Shown: piece after piece, positions 50,128 through 60,545 of the stretch
How positions within the stretch are numbered: position 1 is the first letter of the stretch
Layout: every line of letters starts with the position of its first letter
Assembly (NCBI GenBank): GCA_027627225.1
Contig: CM051034.1
Coordinates: 3,467,501-3,531,500, forward strand
Direction: 5' to 3'
Length of the DNA stretch: 64,000 bases
From: Congeria kusceri
Taxonomy: Eukaryota; Mollusca; Bivalvia; Myida; Dreissenidae
Notes under the pieces: generated by a model
Databases searched by the model: none
Told to the model about the DNA's origin: nothing
What the model saw: the letters and a program-made list of their open reading frames with translations, nothing else
Made by a program: the position numbers and the translations under genes

Positions 50128-51000
50128 AGTGCTCATTTTTATTTTGGGTTTCCCCATTTTGGTTTATACTATGTAGCGACATTTTGGATGCTTTTAAATT
50201 TTACGAAGAGCTGTAACATACACACATGTGCTGTATTATGGTTGAACAGTTTTCTAAATCGATTTTCCAAGGATGTCCCAGAAATATCAGCGACACCACA
50301 TGCGAACAGAACAGACTAGGCGGGGTGCGTAAACATAATGAACCTTCGTTATCACTATTGGATGTTCCGGTATAAACTAAGGTACTTGGTTGCAGCGTGT
50401 TTTTTTTTCTTTTTGAACTCCACTAGTAGCGTACGTGTGAAGGCCAAAGTATAGCAATATAACATATATATATAGTATTATATGTGACAGACACATATAC
50501 AATAGTTTTGTTTAAACAGTGACATTTTTCAATTGAACAATCGATAGACCTCAAAATGTAAAATTTCGGAGGGTAAAAAGTATTGTTATGATACACTGAG
50601 ATAATTATTCCTGTTTTATTTCATGCTTTCCAATATTTTAAAGCGGTATAAAGTGAATATGAGCGTTCAAAGGCGGTAAGCACAGAAAAATTACAATGCT
50701 GTCTGTTTTTTTTTTTATGTATATACATACATTGAGACAAGACAGTCTAAGAAAACCATTTTCTAAGAGAACCAAAAGGGAGGGCAAAATTATAGTCGCT
50801 GCTATGTCCGTCCGTCTAAATTTTATTTTTTATGGAATTGCGGAGGTGTGAAACGTATTTCCCCGAAAATCTTTTTCTTTCTACTCGATGTTCGTTCGTC
50901 CTTCTGCCCTTCCCATACTTCGTTTCCGCGCGAGATCTCTAACTAACAGTAATTAATGACCTGAACATTGTTTGCAGTATAGTGTTGACAAGCATATATT
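50128..51000. other. gene-free stretch
   Basis: AT-rich; a T-run near 50400. No gene recognised. Confidence 0.35.
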
Positions 51001-51185
51001 GTTAGGTTACTCCGCTCTGTGACGCCGCATATGCGTGTCTCCGCATAGATGTTGCCAGTTTCGTCTATATATGATTGTGAACGCATAGACAGGGCGGTTT
51101 CGTCTATGCGGCGACACGCAACGCATAGATAGGTCGTTTATGCGGTCCAAGTGTGCATATTTTGCCGCATAGACAAGGCGAACTG
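51001..51185. repeat. cluster of CGCATAGAC-type repeats in both orientations
   Basis: 'ccgcatagac', 'cgcatagata' and 'gtctatgcgg' recur at least six times within 185 bp, with a central inverted pair (cgcatagacagggcgg / tcgtctatgcggcg). It is GC-rich against AT-rich surroundings. The family is not recognised. Confidence 0.5.
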
Positions 51186-51229
51186 AAAGTATTCATCATA
51201 CATTAAAAAAGTATAATATAATAACTGCA

Positions 51230-51550
51230 ATGATGATGTTGATGTTGATCATGATGATGATGATGATGATGATGATGATGGTATGATGATGCGATGATGA
51301 TGATTCTGATGATGATGTTGATGATGAATTTGATGATAATGATGATTATGATGATGATGATGATGATGGATCTGTCGAAATGAGGATGTACTTGGCACTA
51401 CCAAAAAGCGTTCCATTTCACCATTTATAAGCACCACTGCAACGCACTTTGGGGTTGACCAAGAAGCGAACACACTTTGGTGTTGAACATCGAAGTTGGG
51501 TTGATACCAGTACTATACAGCTCCATATTTAAAGCTCATTTTAGCAAAAA
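51230..51550. repeat. GAT microsatellite plus a segment related to 49.97-50.15 kb
   Basis: A (GAT)n tract at about 51245-51370 is followed by 'caacgcactttggggttgac', 'gcgaacacactttggtgttg' and 'gaagttgggttgataccag'. The same order, with the same neighbouring GAT tract, occurs at 49.94-50.12 kb. The minus-strand His/Ser-rich frame here is a product of the microsatellite. Confidence 0.7.
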
Positions 51551-51990
51551 AAAACATTTTTATCTTGTGTAGCGCGTTACTCAAAAAGTATTGCTGCTGG
51601 AGTGAATAGTTTTACAAACGTATTAACCAGCATCATCGACGGAACCCAGCGGTATCACTGCATTTTATTATACCTCACGTGACTTTCCCATATTAATTTT
51701 CCATATACCCATCCCAGCATAATTTTGATATGCCATGACGTTGGAACGTAATATATCCCGATCGGGTTATAATTTTTAATATACCCCGCGCGTGGAGCTA
51801 AAAATAGTAACACTGGTTTTCCGAAAATACTGCTCACACTGTCTATCAGTAGACGCTTATTCAAACGTATTGAAAATCGTTATCTATACGCGCTTGTGTA
51901 TTTTCCGGTATTTTCCAGTCTTAACCAGACTAAATAAACTGTTTGTTGACTATGAATGGCTTGTTCTTTGAAAAACACTTAATTTGTTCG
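51551..51990. other. gene-free stretch
   Basis: No recognisable gene or repeat. Confidence 0.3.
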
Positions 51991-52153
51991 GTATAATAAA
52001 ATAAATATCATAGGCAGTTGAGGGGTATAGTAAATATTGCCCCCCTCGAAGAGTAATGTCAACCTCGGCCTGCAGCCTCGGTTGACATTACTCTCCTCGG
52101 GGTGCAATATTTACTATACCCCTCAACTGCCTATGATATTTATATAATATACC
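51991..52153. repeat. near-perfect 163-bp fold-back palindrome
   Basis: The left arm 'ataaatatcataggcagttg aggggtatagtaaatattgc' has its reverse complement in 'gcaatatttactatacccct caactgcctatgatatttat'. The inner arms 'gagtaatgtcaacctcggc' and 'gcctcggttgacattactc' surround a 5-nt centre (ctgca at about 52071). Arms are about 75-80 bp. It is probably a fold-back element or the fused ends of a DNA transposon. No coding. Confidence 0.9.
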
Positions 52154-53952
52154 GTGGGGGAACTGGCTGACAAAATTTCGTTTTAATAAATATTGATGAG
52201 CAAACAACTGACCAATGAAATAACAATTCTCTTTTAAATGCTCCTCGGATGAAGTCTGTAAAGCCACGATCATTTGATCGGATAACGGTACATATGAAAA
52301 AATCGAACTGACAACGGTAAATATAACGATTCGAACACCGCCTGCATTGTAACTGTCTTGAAAACGCGTCGTTTGATTGGTTGAATTTCCCTGCACAATT
52401 GGACAAGGAACCAATTAGATGACTAATTATTTATTCACGAATACGAAATTTTGCTAACCTTATCTCCTGCGGTCAATAAAGAAGCATAACGTACTCGAAT
52501 GAATGTAACCATTGAGTGTACTTGTGCACGTCCATATTTTGGTCCGGATTTTTTGTACATAAGAGGAGGTTTGAGACAAAAATAAATTCTGAGGGTATCA
52601 GTGTCCTACGGACTCATGTCTAGAAACAAAAAGTTTTTTTCATTAAATCGCTGCTGTTAGTTTGCATTCCTTAAATTAAGAAAAATTGGCCAATTCTATT
52701 GGCGTTCAAGTTTCCCGCGGAATAAATTATCTCAAGAAAATTGAGGTCGAACGTGATCTTTGTTAGTTAAGCCTTAAATATTTTGTGCATGGGAAATTAA
52801 TGGCACTGTCGTTTTAGTGTCTACTTGATAAATAATGGTTGTCTTTTTTTATGCAAGTCTGGTGGTTAAAGGGACAATCTACCTCTAATAAGACATAATA
52901 GTAAATAATAGATTGTCTTTTGAAAATTAATTATTTATTGATTTCGTAACACGCATGATGGAATGTTCATAAAGTACCGCTATGAACATTTGCACTATTG
53001 GTAACGGTCCTGTAGTGTGTCGCACACTTGTCTGATATTAATTATTCAAGGTCCAGGTGTCAAGGTCATTTGTAAAATATGTGTAAATACTTTTTTTTAC
53101 TAATATTAATACATTTCTAACACATTCTATCTCTTATGCAGGTCATTCATTTTCGTTCGCACACCATATCTGTGTTGGTGACATTTAGCGTTGGTCATCT
53201 GTGTCCTATGAACACATTTCTAGTTTAACAATGTCATTATTTGCTACGAAAATTACACTATTTGCAATTATTTTGAATTACAGAATACAAATAGTTGAAT
53301 TGTTTTTTTTCTTTCACTGGGATTCGAGCCTAGGTCCTTTGATGGCAAACTCTAACGCGCTACAATAACGTCATACAGGCTTTATAAGTTTATTGCGTAT
53401 TTTGCCGCTATGCTCGTGATATACGTAATTGTGAAAATACAGATGAAAATAAAAATTACAATCGCGTCATAATGATATCCATTTCGAATGATGATTATCC
53501 CAAAAAGAAAAGATATTTCTAAATCATGAATACAATGTCGCTAGTTAACATATTTGTTTACTTGCGTTGTTTGTTTGTTTGTTTGTTTGTTTTCGCAATC
53601 TATGACAAACATTTTCAAAATTGTCATTTTGCAAATCTGCGAACAGGTCCCAGAGCTTTATTATATATTTATATAAAAGCGGTGTGTGGGGGTATTAATT
53701 ACCGTTGATAGTTGTCTATTGACTCAAATGTCAAAATGACTTGCATTGCAACGAAACTCTGTTTGACCGTATTATAAGCAAAATACAGCGTCTCTGCGTA
53801 TACCAACGTCTGATGAGCTGTATTCGGTGTATGCTGAAAACAGCTTTTATAGTCACCGTATACAGCTAACGCGTAAGCTGTATACAGTTTGACGATTTTT
53901 GCGTCATAATCTTCACTGTGTATATGCAAATACAATGCAACTTTTCTTACAG
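52154..53952. other. 5' flank of the transposase-like gene with repeat remnants
   Basis: About 52660-52760 is similar to 15000-15100. An 'aaagggacaatctacct' repeat end lies at 52869. A minus-strand tRNA-like remnant lies at about 53320-53375 (B box ggctcgaatccc on the minus strand). The minus-strand frames at 52088-52414 have no family features. The stretch ends in a TTTTCTTACAG acceptor-like site at 53952. Confidence 0.45.
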
Positions 53953-54180
53953 GTTATGAAGAAACGAAAACAGAAGCCGCGTTTCCGTCAGAAGAAACAA
54001 AAAGAGAAGCCGCGTTTCCGTCAGAAGCAAAATACTGGCGAATATCAACTACTGAAATCTTTGGTAGAATTGAAAAGAAAAACTACACTGAAGAAGAACT
54101 CACTAACGCAAACCAATAATGACTCTGTGGCAGCAGAGTTACGAGATGAAAGTTTAAGAAATGCAAACATTGCAAATTAA
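53953..54180 (+). CDS. Lys/Arg-rich N-terminal piece of the transposase-like gene
   Basis: After an acceptor-like TTCTTACAG, ATG 53956 opens a very basic stretch with a tandem duplication (QKPRFRQKKQ / EKPRFRQKQ). The frame ends at TAA 54178, while the next piece begins in another frame at about 54161, so one indel is suspected between 54150 and 54165. It could serve as a nuclear-localisation or nucleic-acid-binding region (inference). Confidence 0.45.
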   Translation, partial: VMKKRKQKPRFRQKKQKEKPRFRQKQNTGEYQLLKSLVELKRKTTLKKNSLTQTNNDSVAAELRDESLRNANIAN

Positions 54181-55045
54181 AGAGACATTATTAGAGCGTA
54201 CTATATTAAGACTAAAGGCACGACTGGACAAAAATGCAGGTCGATGCAGAGGAAAGACAAGTGACGAGAAGCCCACGAAATATTGTAAATTGTCTGAAAA
54301 TGAAGAAAAAGACAAAACGATGCAAATTGATCAAACAAATGAACAGACATATAGAACTGATCGAGGTCACTTATCGAATATAGGTGAAGACCAATCAACG
54401 GAATTATCCTGTAAAATAACTGATGCTTTTTCTGAGCAAAGCAATGCTTTGGTTAATGAATACGCAGCACCGACAGTTAAAAATTTAAATCCAGTGCAAG
54501 CTGTACCATTCACTTCACAAGGCTTATATGTTCGAGAATATGAGAAAACGGATATCATAAATAACGAAACCGAAGATCAAATAAACAAGAAACTAGCGGA
54601 TACGAATGCCAATGTATTTACTATGCATAGTGAAATGGAAATGAACAATGTCGAAAGCAGTCTTAGTGACACTTCAGCCGGGGAAATCAAACATGAATTA
54701 AAATCAAAACGGAAAAAGAAAAGGCGCAACAAAAAAAAGAAATACCAGTGTGTGAGTGAATATCGATATCTAGAAGATAATGAAGAGAAACTAACGAAAA
54801 CAAACAAACAAGACCCATGTTATACTGAACAAAGATACGTAAATGAGATAAACATTAATCACATTAATCAAGTAGACTCAACTATGAATGAATCTTACAT
54901 CGGAAAAAGAAACAAAAGGAAAACGAATATACAAACAAAACATTTAGCACCAGCGGAACACGATTCCAATGACGTGAATGAAATATCAAACAGAGGAAGA
55001 CGAAAGAAAAAGAAAAAGAAAGATAAAAAAAAAACAACACGGTAA
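54161..55045 (+). CDS. low-complexity charged region of the transposase-like gene
   Basis: 294 codons rich in Lys, Asn, Glu and Thr, with basic clusters (KSKRKKKRRNKKKK, RGRRKKKKKKDKKK). No known domain. The frame is lost in the A10 run at about 55026-55035, and the neighbouring frame goes on with similar composition, so a one-base indel in the homopolymer is likely. Confidence 0.55.
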   Translation: MQTLQIKETLLERTILRLKARLDKNAGRCRGKTSDEKPTKYCKLSENEEKDKTMQIDQTNEQTYRTDRGHLSNIGEDQSTELSCKITDAFSEQSNALVNEYAAPTVKNLNPVQAVPFTSQGLYVREYEKTDIINNETEDQINKKLADTNANVFTMHSEMEMNNVESSLSDTSAGEIKHELKSKRKKKRRNKKKKYQCVSEYRYLEDNEEKLTKTNKQDPCYTEQRYVNEININHINQVDSTMNESYIGKRNKRKTNIQTKHLAPAEHDSNDVNEISNRGRRKKKKKKDKKKTTR

Positions 55046-56372
55046 ATCACCCATTCTAGAAAGTCAAGGGAACAGTTACGACAGTGATCGTTTAGAGAAA
55101 AGCCGGACATGTACTGACAATAGATCAATAGAAACGGTACACATAGAACAAACGTACTCTCAGGCAAATGTTCATGTGACAGGAAATGAAGAGCAAATAC
55201 ACGGTTTGGCAGATACTTTGAGTGAAAATACAAGCGACAAAGTAGCAACGAAATAGAAACATAAACATAAACGAAAGCATAACCAAAAGAGCCAACTTAA
55301 CAGCACTAACGGTTTGAGTAATGAAAATGCAGAAAAAGGAATGGATAAAAATGAAACAATCGTCCATGATAATGAAATAGAGACGAAAATGGTACCAGAA
55401 GGCGCACAAACACAGGTACAGAAAACACTCGAAAACTGTGACCATGACCGAGTGCAGCTGAACATTTCCAGTAATGAATGGTTAACAATTAAACCTGAAA
55501 CAAAAGTATATGGTGGTCGCGGCAAAACAGCAAGAAGACTTAAGGGACCATGGACAGACCTATTTTCGAAGGTCAATGAAATTGAAAAAGGCTGTGTTCT
55601 ATCATTTAAAACACATAATGTAAAAAAGAAAGGTAGTAGGAAAACGTCAGCACCATTCATAACGGCAACAGCAGTGTGTACAGGAACACTTTGTACAGCC
55701 AAATATCAGTTTTCAATTGAAAATGAACCCACAGATGACACCAATGATATAGCAGTTTCATGCAAAGTTACAGGTACAATTATTCACAACAAGACTGAAG
55801 TCAATAGACGAAACATAACGGGGATGAAACGTTTAGAAATAGATGACGAAATAAAAAAAACAGGATCTTTGAATAAATTTTATGACAATTTAGTAAGCAG
55901 CAATACTGAGCAATTAGACAAGGGCAACTATACCTCTGTCCCCAACCCGAATGTGCTTCGGAAAATTGTATCAGAGCAGATAAAAAAGGAAAATTTGCAC
56001 GACAATATATTAGCAGAATTGCAATTGCTGAAAGAAGCATATGAAAATGAAAATGACCCGTACATAAGAGAAATAGGATTGGTACCTTTTTATGTCATTC
56101 TTTATTCCAGCATGCAAATTGATGTCTTAAGGCAAAATGGACATTCAACAACTTTACATCTGGACGCCACTGGAGGTGTTATAATGCCTATTCCCGGTCA
56201 AAAAAGGCCCTACCTTTATTCAATAGTCATGCGACCAAATCCTTCATCACCACCAGTGTCAATAGCAGACATGATAGCACGCAACATAGTGTTCCCAGAA
56301 TTGAGTACTTTCTTAAAACGGTGCAAAGAGAAGCAAAATTGGGTGGCAAAAATTTGGAAGTTAATCAAGTAG
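55030..56372 (+). CDS. middle piece with the start of the DDE domain
   Basis: The frame is open from the A-run to 56372 except for TAG at 55254-55256. The first part is again Lys-rich. From about 55500 it becomes globular (GPWTDLFSKVNEIEKG, CTGTLCTAKYQF), then carries the first catalytic Asp in LHLDATGGVI and PYLYSIVMRP. The frame shifts near 56341; the second catalytic Asp (VETDFS) is in the next frame. Confidence 0.6.
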
Positions 56373-57702
56373 AAACGGACTTTAGTTACCCGCTTGTACA
56401 CGGGGTACTTCAAACCTTTAACAGTATGTAACTGAAAAATTACTTGCAAGCATGTGAAAAGATTGTTTCTAAGAACACCAAACCATCAGAATTCACGGTG
56501 CTGCATGTGTGTTCTGCTCATATATTCAAAGATTTTACAAGACAACTAAAAAGGTATGAACCATCAATGCCAAAGAAACAACGCTTTTTCGTGTATAAAG
56601 TATTTGGCCTCCTTCAAAACGCGTCATCAATTGAAGATGCAAAAGAATTGTTCAAGGACATCTGTCAGATATTCCTTACAAAAGAAATGACGCAAGAAGT
56701 TGAAGTATCAATTCAAAACATTGATAGAAGACTGAAGAACGTGAACGAAATTGATGCTGATATAGTTGAAACTGTTACACGTGAAGATGATATGGACGAT
56801 CTGTTCTATAACGATGATTCCAAAACCATACGGGAAGCATCGCCATTTCATGAAATGTTTCGAGCGATCGCCGACAGTATAGACACAGACAATATCCACG
56901 ATGCACATTTGACCCCAAACAACTTTTTCATGAAAAATGCAGTTAAATGCCTCCTTGACAGGTTCATGTACCTGTATCCATTATGGTCAGGGATCTTGTT
57001 GAACGACACTTCCAGGAACACCAATTCATATGTTGAATCTTGGTTCAAAGTAGTCAAGCGTGACTGCTTAAAAACAAAAAACAACAGACCGGCAAAATTT
57101 GTAATAAAACTAAGAAAACTGGTATACGGAAGGATTCTAGAGCTTGAATACCCTGGTGCAAGAGCTCCCAAAACAAAATCGAAACGAAAACGAAAGGCTA
57201 ATACTGATTTTGATATCAGTTTAATTGAAGAAATATGGGATCGGACACCTAAAAAAAGGCGTTTCCAGCCGGCCAATACAAAGAAAAGTAAACAGAAAGT
57301 TTTACCGACCGTACTTTCTTGGGGAGTTAATGTTGAGGGCCAGTATTTATCAAATACCTGCACAATAGACAACGGCTTGACAATACTACACCTGAAAGTA
57401 AACGAAAACCCGGCGGTGAAAGAAAAGATTACAATTTACAGAAGTGAGCTGTTTACAACGATTCTATCTGTTTTATCATTAATGAGGGAACAGTGCTTCG
57501 CAGCCGCCAAACTTGTTTGGCTAAATTTCACCAACAAAGCGAAACCCATCGATCATGTTAGGGACACTCATGGCGATGAAACAGATTTCTTCTTCTCGTT
57601 CTTTGATCCTGAATGGAGGTCATATGTTGTATCAAAATGCAAAGAACTTTCGTGTCCACAGCCATACAGAGAGAGTGGTGAAGTACAGGTTATAACTGTG
57701 AG
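56342..57702 (+). CDS. rest of the DDE domain and start of the peptidase-like domain
   Basis: Contains VETDFSYPLVHGVLQTFN, then TAA at 56429, then an open frame to the GAG|GTACGT donor at 57702. Seen: HVCSAHIFKDF, an acidic linker, NSYVESWFKVVK with the presumed catalytic Glu, a basic linker (TKSKRKRKA, TPKKRRF) and the peptidase-like Cys motif SNTCTIDNGLTILHL. Reading through the donor gives a false end at 57730. Confidence 0.65.
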
Positions 57703-58659
57703 GTACGTTTACATTTCCGTTGTGTACTGACAGTAATGACAGCATTGAAAGCAATACAGGCGTCGGTAAAAACCCATATCAATTAAAGAATGGGCATTAC
57801 CTTTTATTGCCATTTTATCCGTTAATAAATTATGTTTTATAATAAAATCCAATGTCCATTTCTCACAGCAGTATTACGATTCGATTTTTAACAACCATCA
57901 GATGTTTGATCTCTTGTGAAAAATTGTTGTGCAAACCATGCAAGTCATGTTTATACCAAGTTTTATAACAATATCGTATTAACCTTTCAAGTTATTGCAT
58001 TATTTAGTATATTATATATTTTAGTAACAAGTCACCTGACCTTACATTTGACTCATGCAGATATAAATGGTAATGCATAATACTGTCATCACTTTTAATA
58101 TGTATACCGAGTATCGTGATAATTTTATGTACATTTCGAGTTATTTCAGTTTTTGCGGACGAACACACGGACAGACGGACAGACAGACAGACAGACAAAC
58201 AGTCATGGCAGACGGAGAAGAAATCATTAGAAGACTAATAAGAGCATTGGAAATAAAATATGCCTACATAATCTGTCCATTTGTATACATCGATAACAAA
58301 ACAACATCAATTCAGATTAAAAAAACAAACAAACACGTTTACCTACTTGAAACGGTAGTTGATTGTACAAGTTAAGATTGGACAAGATACAAAAAAAAAG
58401 AACTGTGTTATGTTAAGAGTTATTATAAAAGCTATTTCCACCCAAACAAACTACAACGTAAATTACGACTGTATAAGTAATACGATACTAAACTACCCCT
58501 GTATTTCTGACTGCACTGCATTAGATAATTATCATGTCTTAATGTAACCAGTAAATGTAAACAAATTCCTTATGACCTGCACGTAGCAGGCACTATAATA
58601 CAATATTATGCTCTATACTTTGACGTTATTCTTTTAGCTTTGTTTTCATGTATTTTCAG
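57703..58659. other. intron between peptidase exons
   Basis: GTACGT donor to ATTTTCAG acceptor. It holds a GACAGACA microsatellite at 58165-58201 and otherwise AT-rich sequence without recognisable coding. Confidence 0.5.
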
Positions 58660-58749
58660 CTTAGAAGAACCAGTGTCCACAGTTCAGTGCATTGTGGATC
58701 AATGGTTGAAGAACAAAACGCAATGCTGCGCAACACGTGCAACTACTGC
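58660..58749 (+). CDS. 90-bp internal exon of the peptidase-like domain
   Basis: Bordered by TGTATTTTCAG and GTAAGT. With the 2 nt left over from the previous exon it reads SLEEPVSTVQCIVDQWL, then a Cys-Cys pair, and leaves 2 nt for the next exon. It is too short to be found by open-frame length alone; phase agreement on both sides supports it. Confidence 0.65.
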
Positions 58750-58879
58750 GTAAGTAGATAAGATTAGCTCAGACCTATTTATTTTATTATTCATTAATCG
58801 TACTTTTCATACAACTTGTGAAGAATAAGACCTTATTCTTCACATTTAAAGGTGTGAGGAATATGATTGGGCAAAATCG

Positions 58880-59300
58880 AAAATTTTCACTTATTTTTTT
58901 TTTCATACCCCCCGAAGGGAAGTAGTCACTCTGTCGTTCGGTCGGTCTGTCTGTCCGTCGGTCGGTCGGTTTTTTTCCGCATAGACTACTATAAGTATGT
59001 GGAGACAACTACTTACACATTTCTTTAGCGATTACATTAAAACTTAAAACATGTCATCACCATGAAGTGTGGATGTTGCGAGAAACTTTTGTCATGCTGT
59101 GTTCCGAATGTTCATGAGTTATGTGCCCTTGAACGTTGAAATTATTGTTGCAGTATCATAACACGCCCTACGTTTGTCGAGCAAATTTCTTCCATATTTC
59201 TCAAGCGATTCAATTGGAACTTCAAATATGTCATCACCTTAAGGTGTAGTTTTAGTATATTAATACGCTCAGCACATGTATACAAATGTGAACAAGAGGT
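58880..59300. repeat. dispersed repeat with GTCGGTCGGT start
   Basis: 'ataccccccgaagggaagta' then 'tcggtcggtctgtctgtccg', followed by text with 'aaacttaaaacatgtcatcacc' and its variant at 59217-59240. This is the same style as 30.06 and 62.08 kb. It lies inside the last intron of the transposase-like gene. Confidence 0.6.
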
Positions 59301-59556
59301 ATAAACATAAAGTAACATGTTAAAACATTAGTAAAGCTGTAAACGATGAACTTAAAGTAATAAATATAACTCTTAGTTCATTTACAAGTACCAGTATCTG
59401 GAGGAAAAACTAAGCATGCATGCAACTCAAAAGGTCAATCAGTAATGGGGCAGTATCAACTATGCATTAATTAAATAAGGTTCATTTTAATATGCAGATA
59501 TAATTATTATGAAACAGTATCTTTGAATATAGTATTTTATTAATTTATTCGTATTA

Positions 59557-59862
59557 GCTTGGTGTGTTTTTAAAATAATCTAAACTTATCTTTATGAACT
59601 CAGATAAATTTAGTATTTTAAATTCATCTGTTTCATTCATTATTATTTTATCATTAATTATATTACTTGCATGATGCTTAACATGCGGTAGCCTCTGGTT
59701 TACAAAGTAAGGACATTTGAAAATATAATAAAATTCATAGCCAATATCATTTGAAAAACATAAAGATGTGCAAGACACTTTTTTCATCCTCAGTGACCCA
59801 CACATACCGGAGCTATTTGCCTTTGAACATAACTGACAAAGCGCTGCGGGCCGATTAGTCAC
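59557..59862 (-). pseudogene. LINE ORF2 C-terminal fragment
   Basis: The minus-strand frame has CTSLCFSNDIGYEFYYIFKC followed by PYF and an Arg-containing stretch, as in the LINE C-terminal motif usually read as C..C...GDE.HY.F.CP.F...R, and ends KISLDYFKN. About 100 codons, truncated at the 5' side, with no reverse transcriptase. It differs in sequence from the 49-kb fragment. Confidence 0.65.
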
Positions 59863-59912
59863 GTTTGTGACAAAGATCTAATTAGTTGATGACAAGAATA
59901 TTATAGCGTTAA

Positions 59913-60040
59913 TACACGGCGCCGGTGTGACAGTTGTCCATAATGGCACACCTGATCAGTAATTTCCCGAGGGCTTTAGCCCGAGGGACATTACTTGTCA
60001 GGTGTGCCATTATGGACAGATGGAACACCGGCGCCGTGTT
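59913..60040. repeat. 128-bp palindrome
   Basis: 'acacggcgccggtgtgacag ttgtccataatggcacacctg' is mirrored by 'caggtgtgccattatggaca' and 'ggaacaccggcgccgtgtt'. The centre 'cccgagggctttagcccgag gg' closes the hairpin. Arms have only a few mismatches. Confidence 0.88.
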
Positions 60041-60044
60041 TTGA

Positions 60045-60545
60045 CCTTTTTATTGCATATGTTGAATTAAAAAGATTCTGTTCTTATTTAGTTTTCAAAG
60101 AAGATGAAGATGTATTTATATCATTGTATTGAAATGCAACGTTGATCACGGGTTCTAAGATAAATCTAATTAATTCCTGACATGGAACTGTTTACCTACA
60201 TTTTTTATTTCCGTTAAAGAAAGAAATGGCACGTTTATGCTTTTTAACTGATTTCCAGAACAAAATTATAATTATACAAACGTTAACAACGTAAGTGTTC
60301 ATAGAATTCTACTGACAAGAAAATTACGTTTGGTTGCGTACCAAAGCGCGCCGTTTTCGCGAAATGACGTCAGGTTGTTATTTGCAAGTGCCTGTTCCAG
60401 CATTATGGATTTTTGGCACACCCTTCGAGTGTGCCGATTATCCATCATTGGCACACCCGATATTATGAGGTCGAAATCAACCGCATAATGTCCGCTTTTC
60501 GACGTAAAAATGTTACTATTTATAGTAACATATGCAATAAAGTGT
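60045..60545. mobile_element. possible MITE next to the palindrome
   Basis: 'tttttattgcatatgtt' at 60046-60062 is mirrored by 'aacatatgcaataaagtg' at 60526-60543. The inside repeats 'ggcacaccc' motifs (60413, 60451) and a small hairpin ggcacacccttcgagtgtgcc, related to the 'ggcacacct' of the palindrome. Palindrome and MITE may be parts of one element. Confidence 0.45.

Noticed and set aside
54367..55702. Several long minus-strand frames opposite the transposase-like gene
   Set aside because: Phe/Ser/Leu-rich mirror images of a Lys/Glu/Asn-rich plus-strand coding region, that is, shadows.
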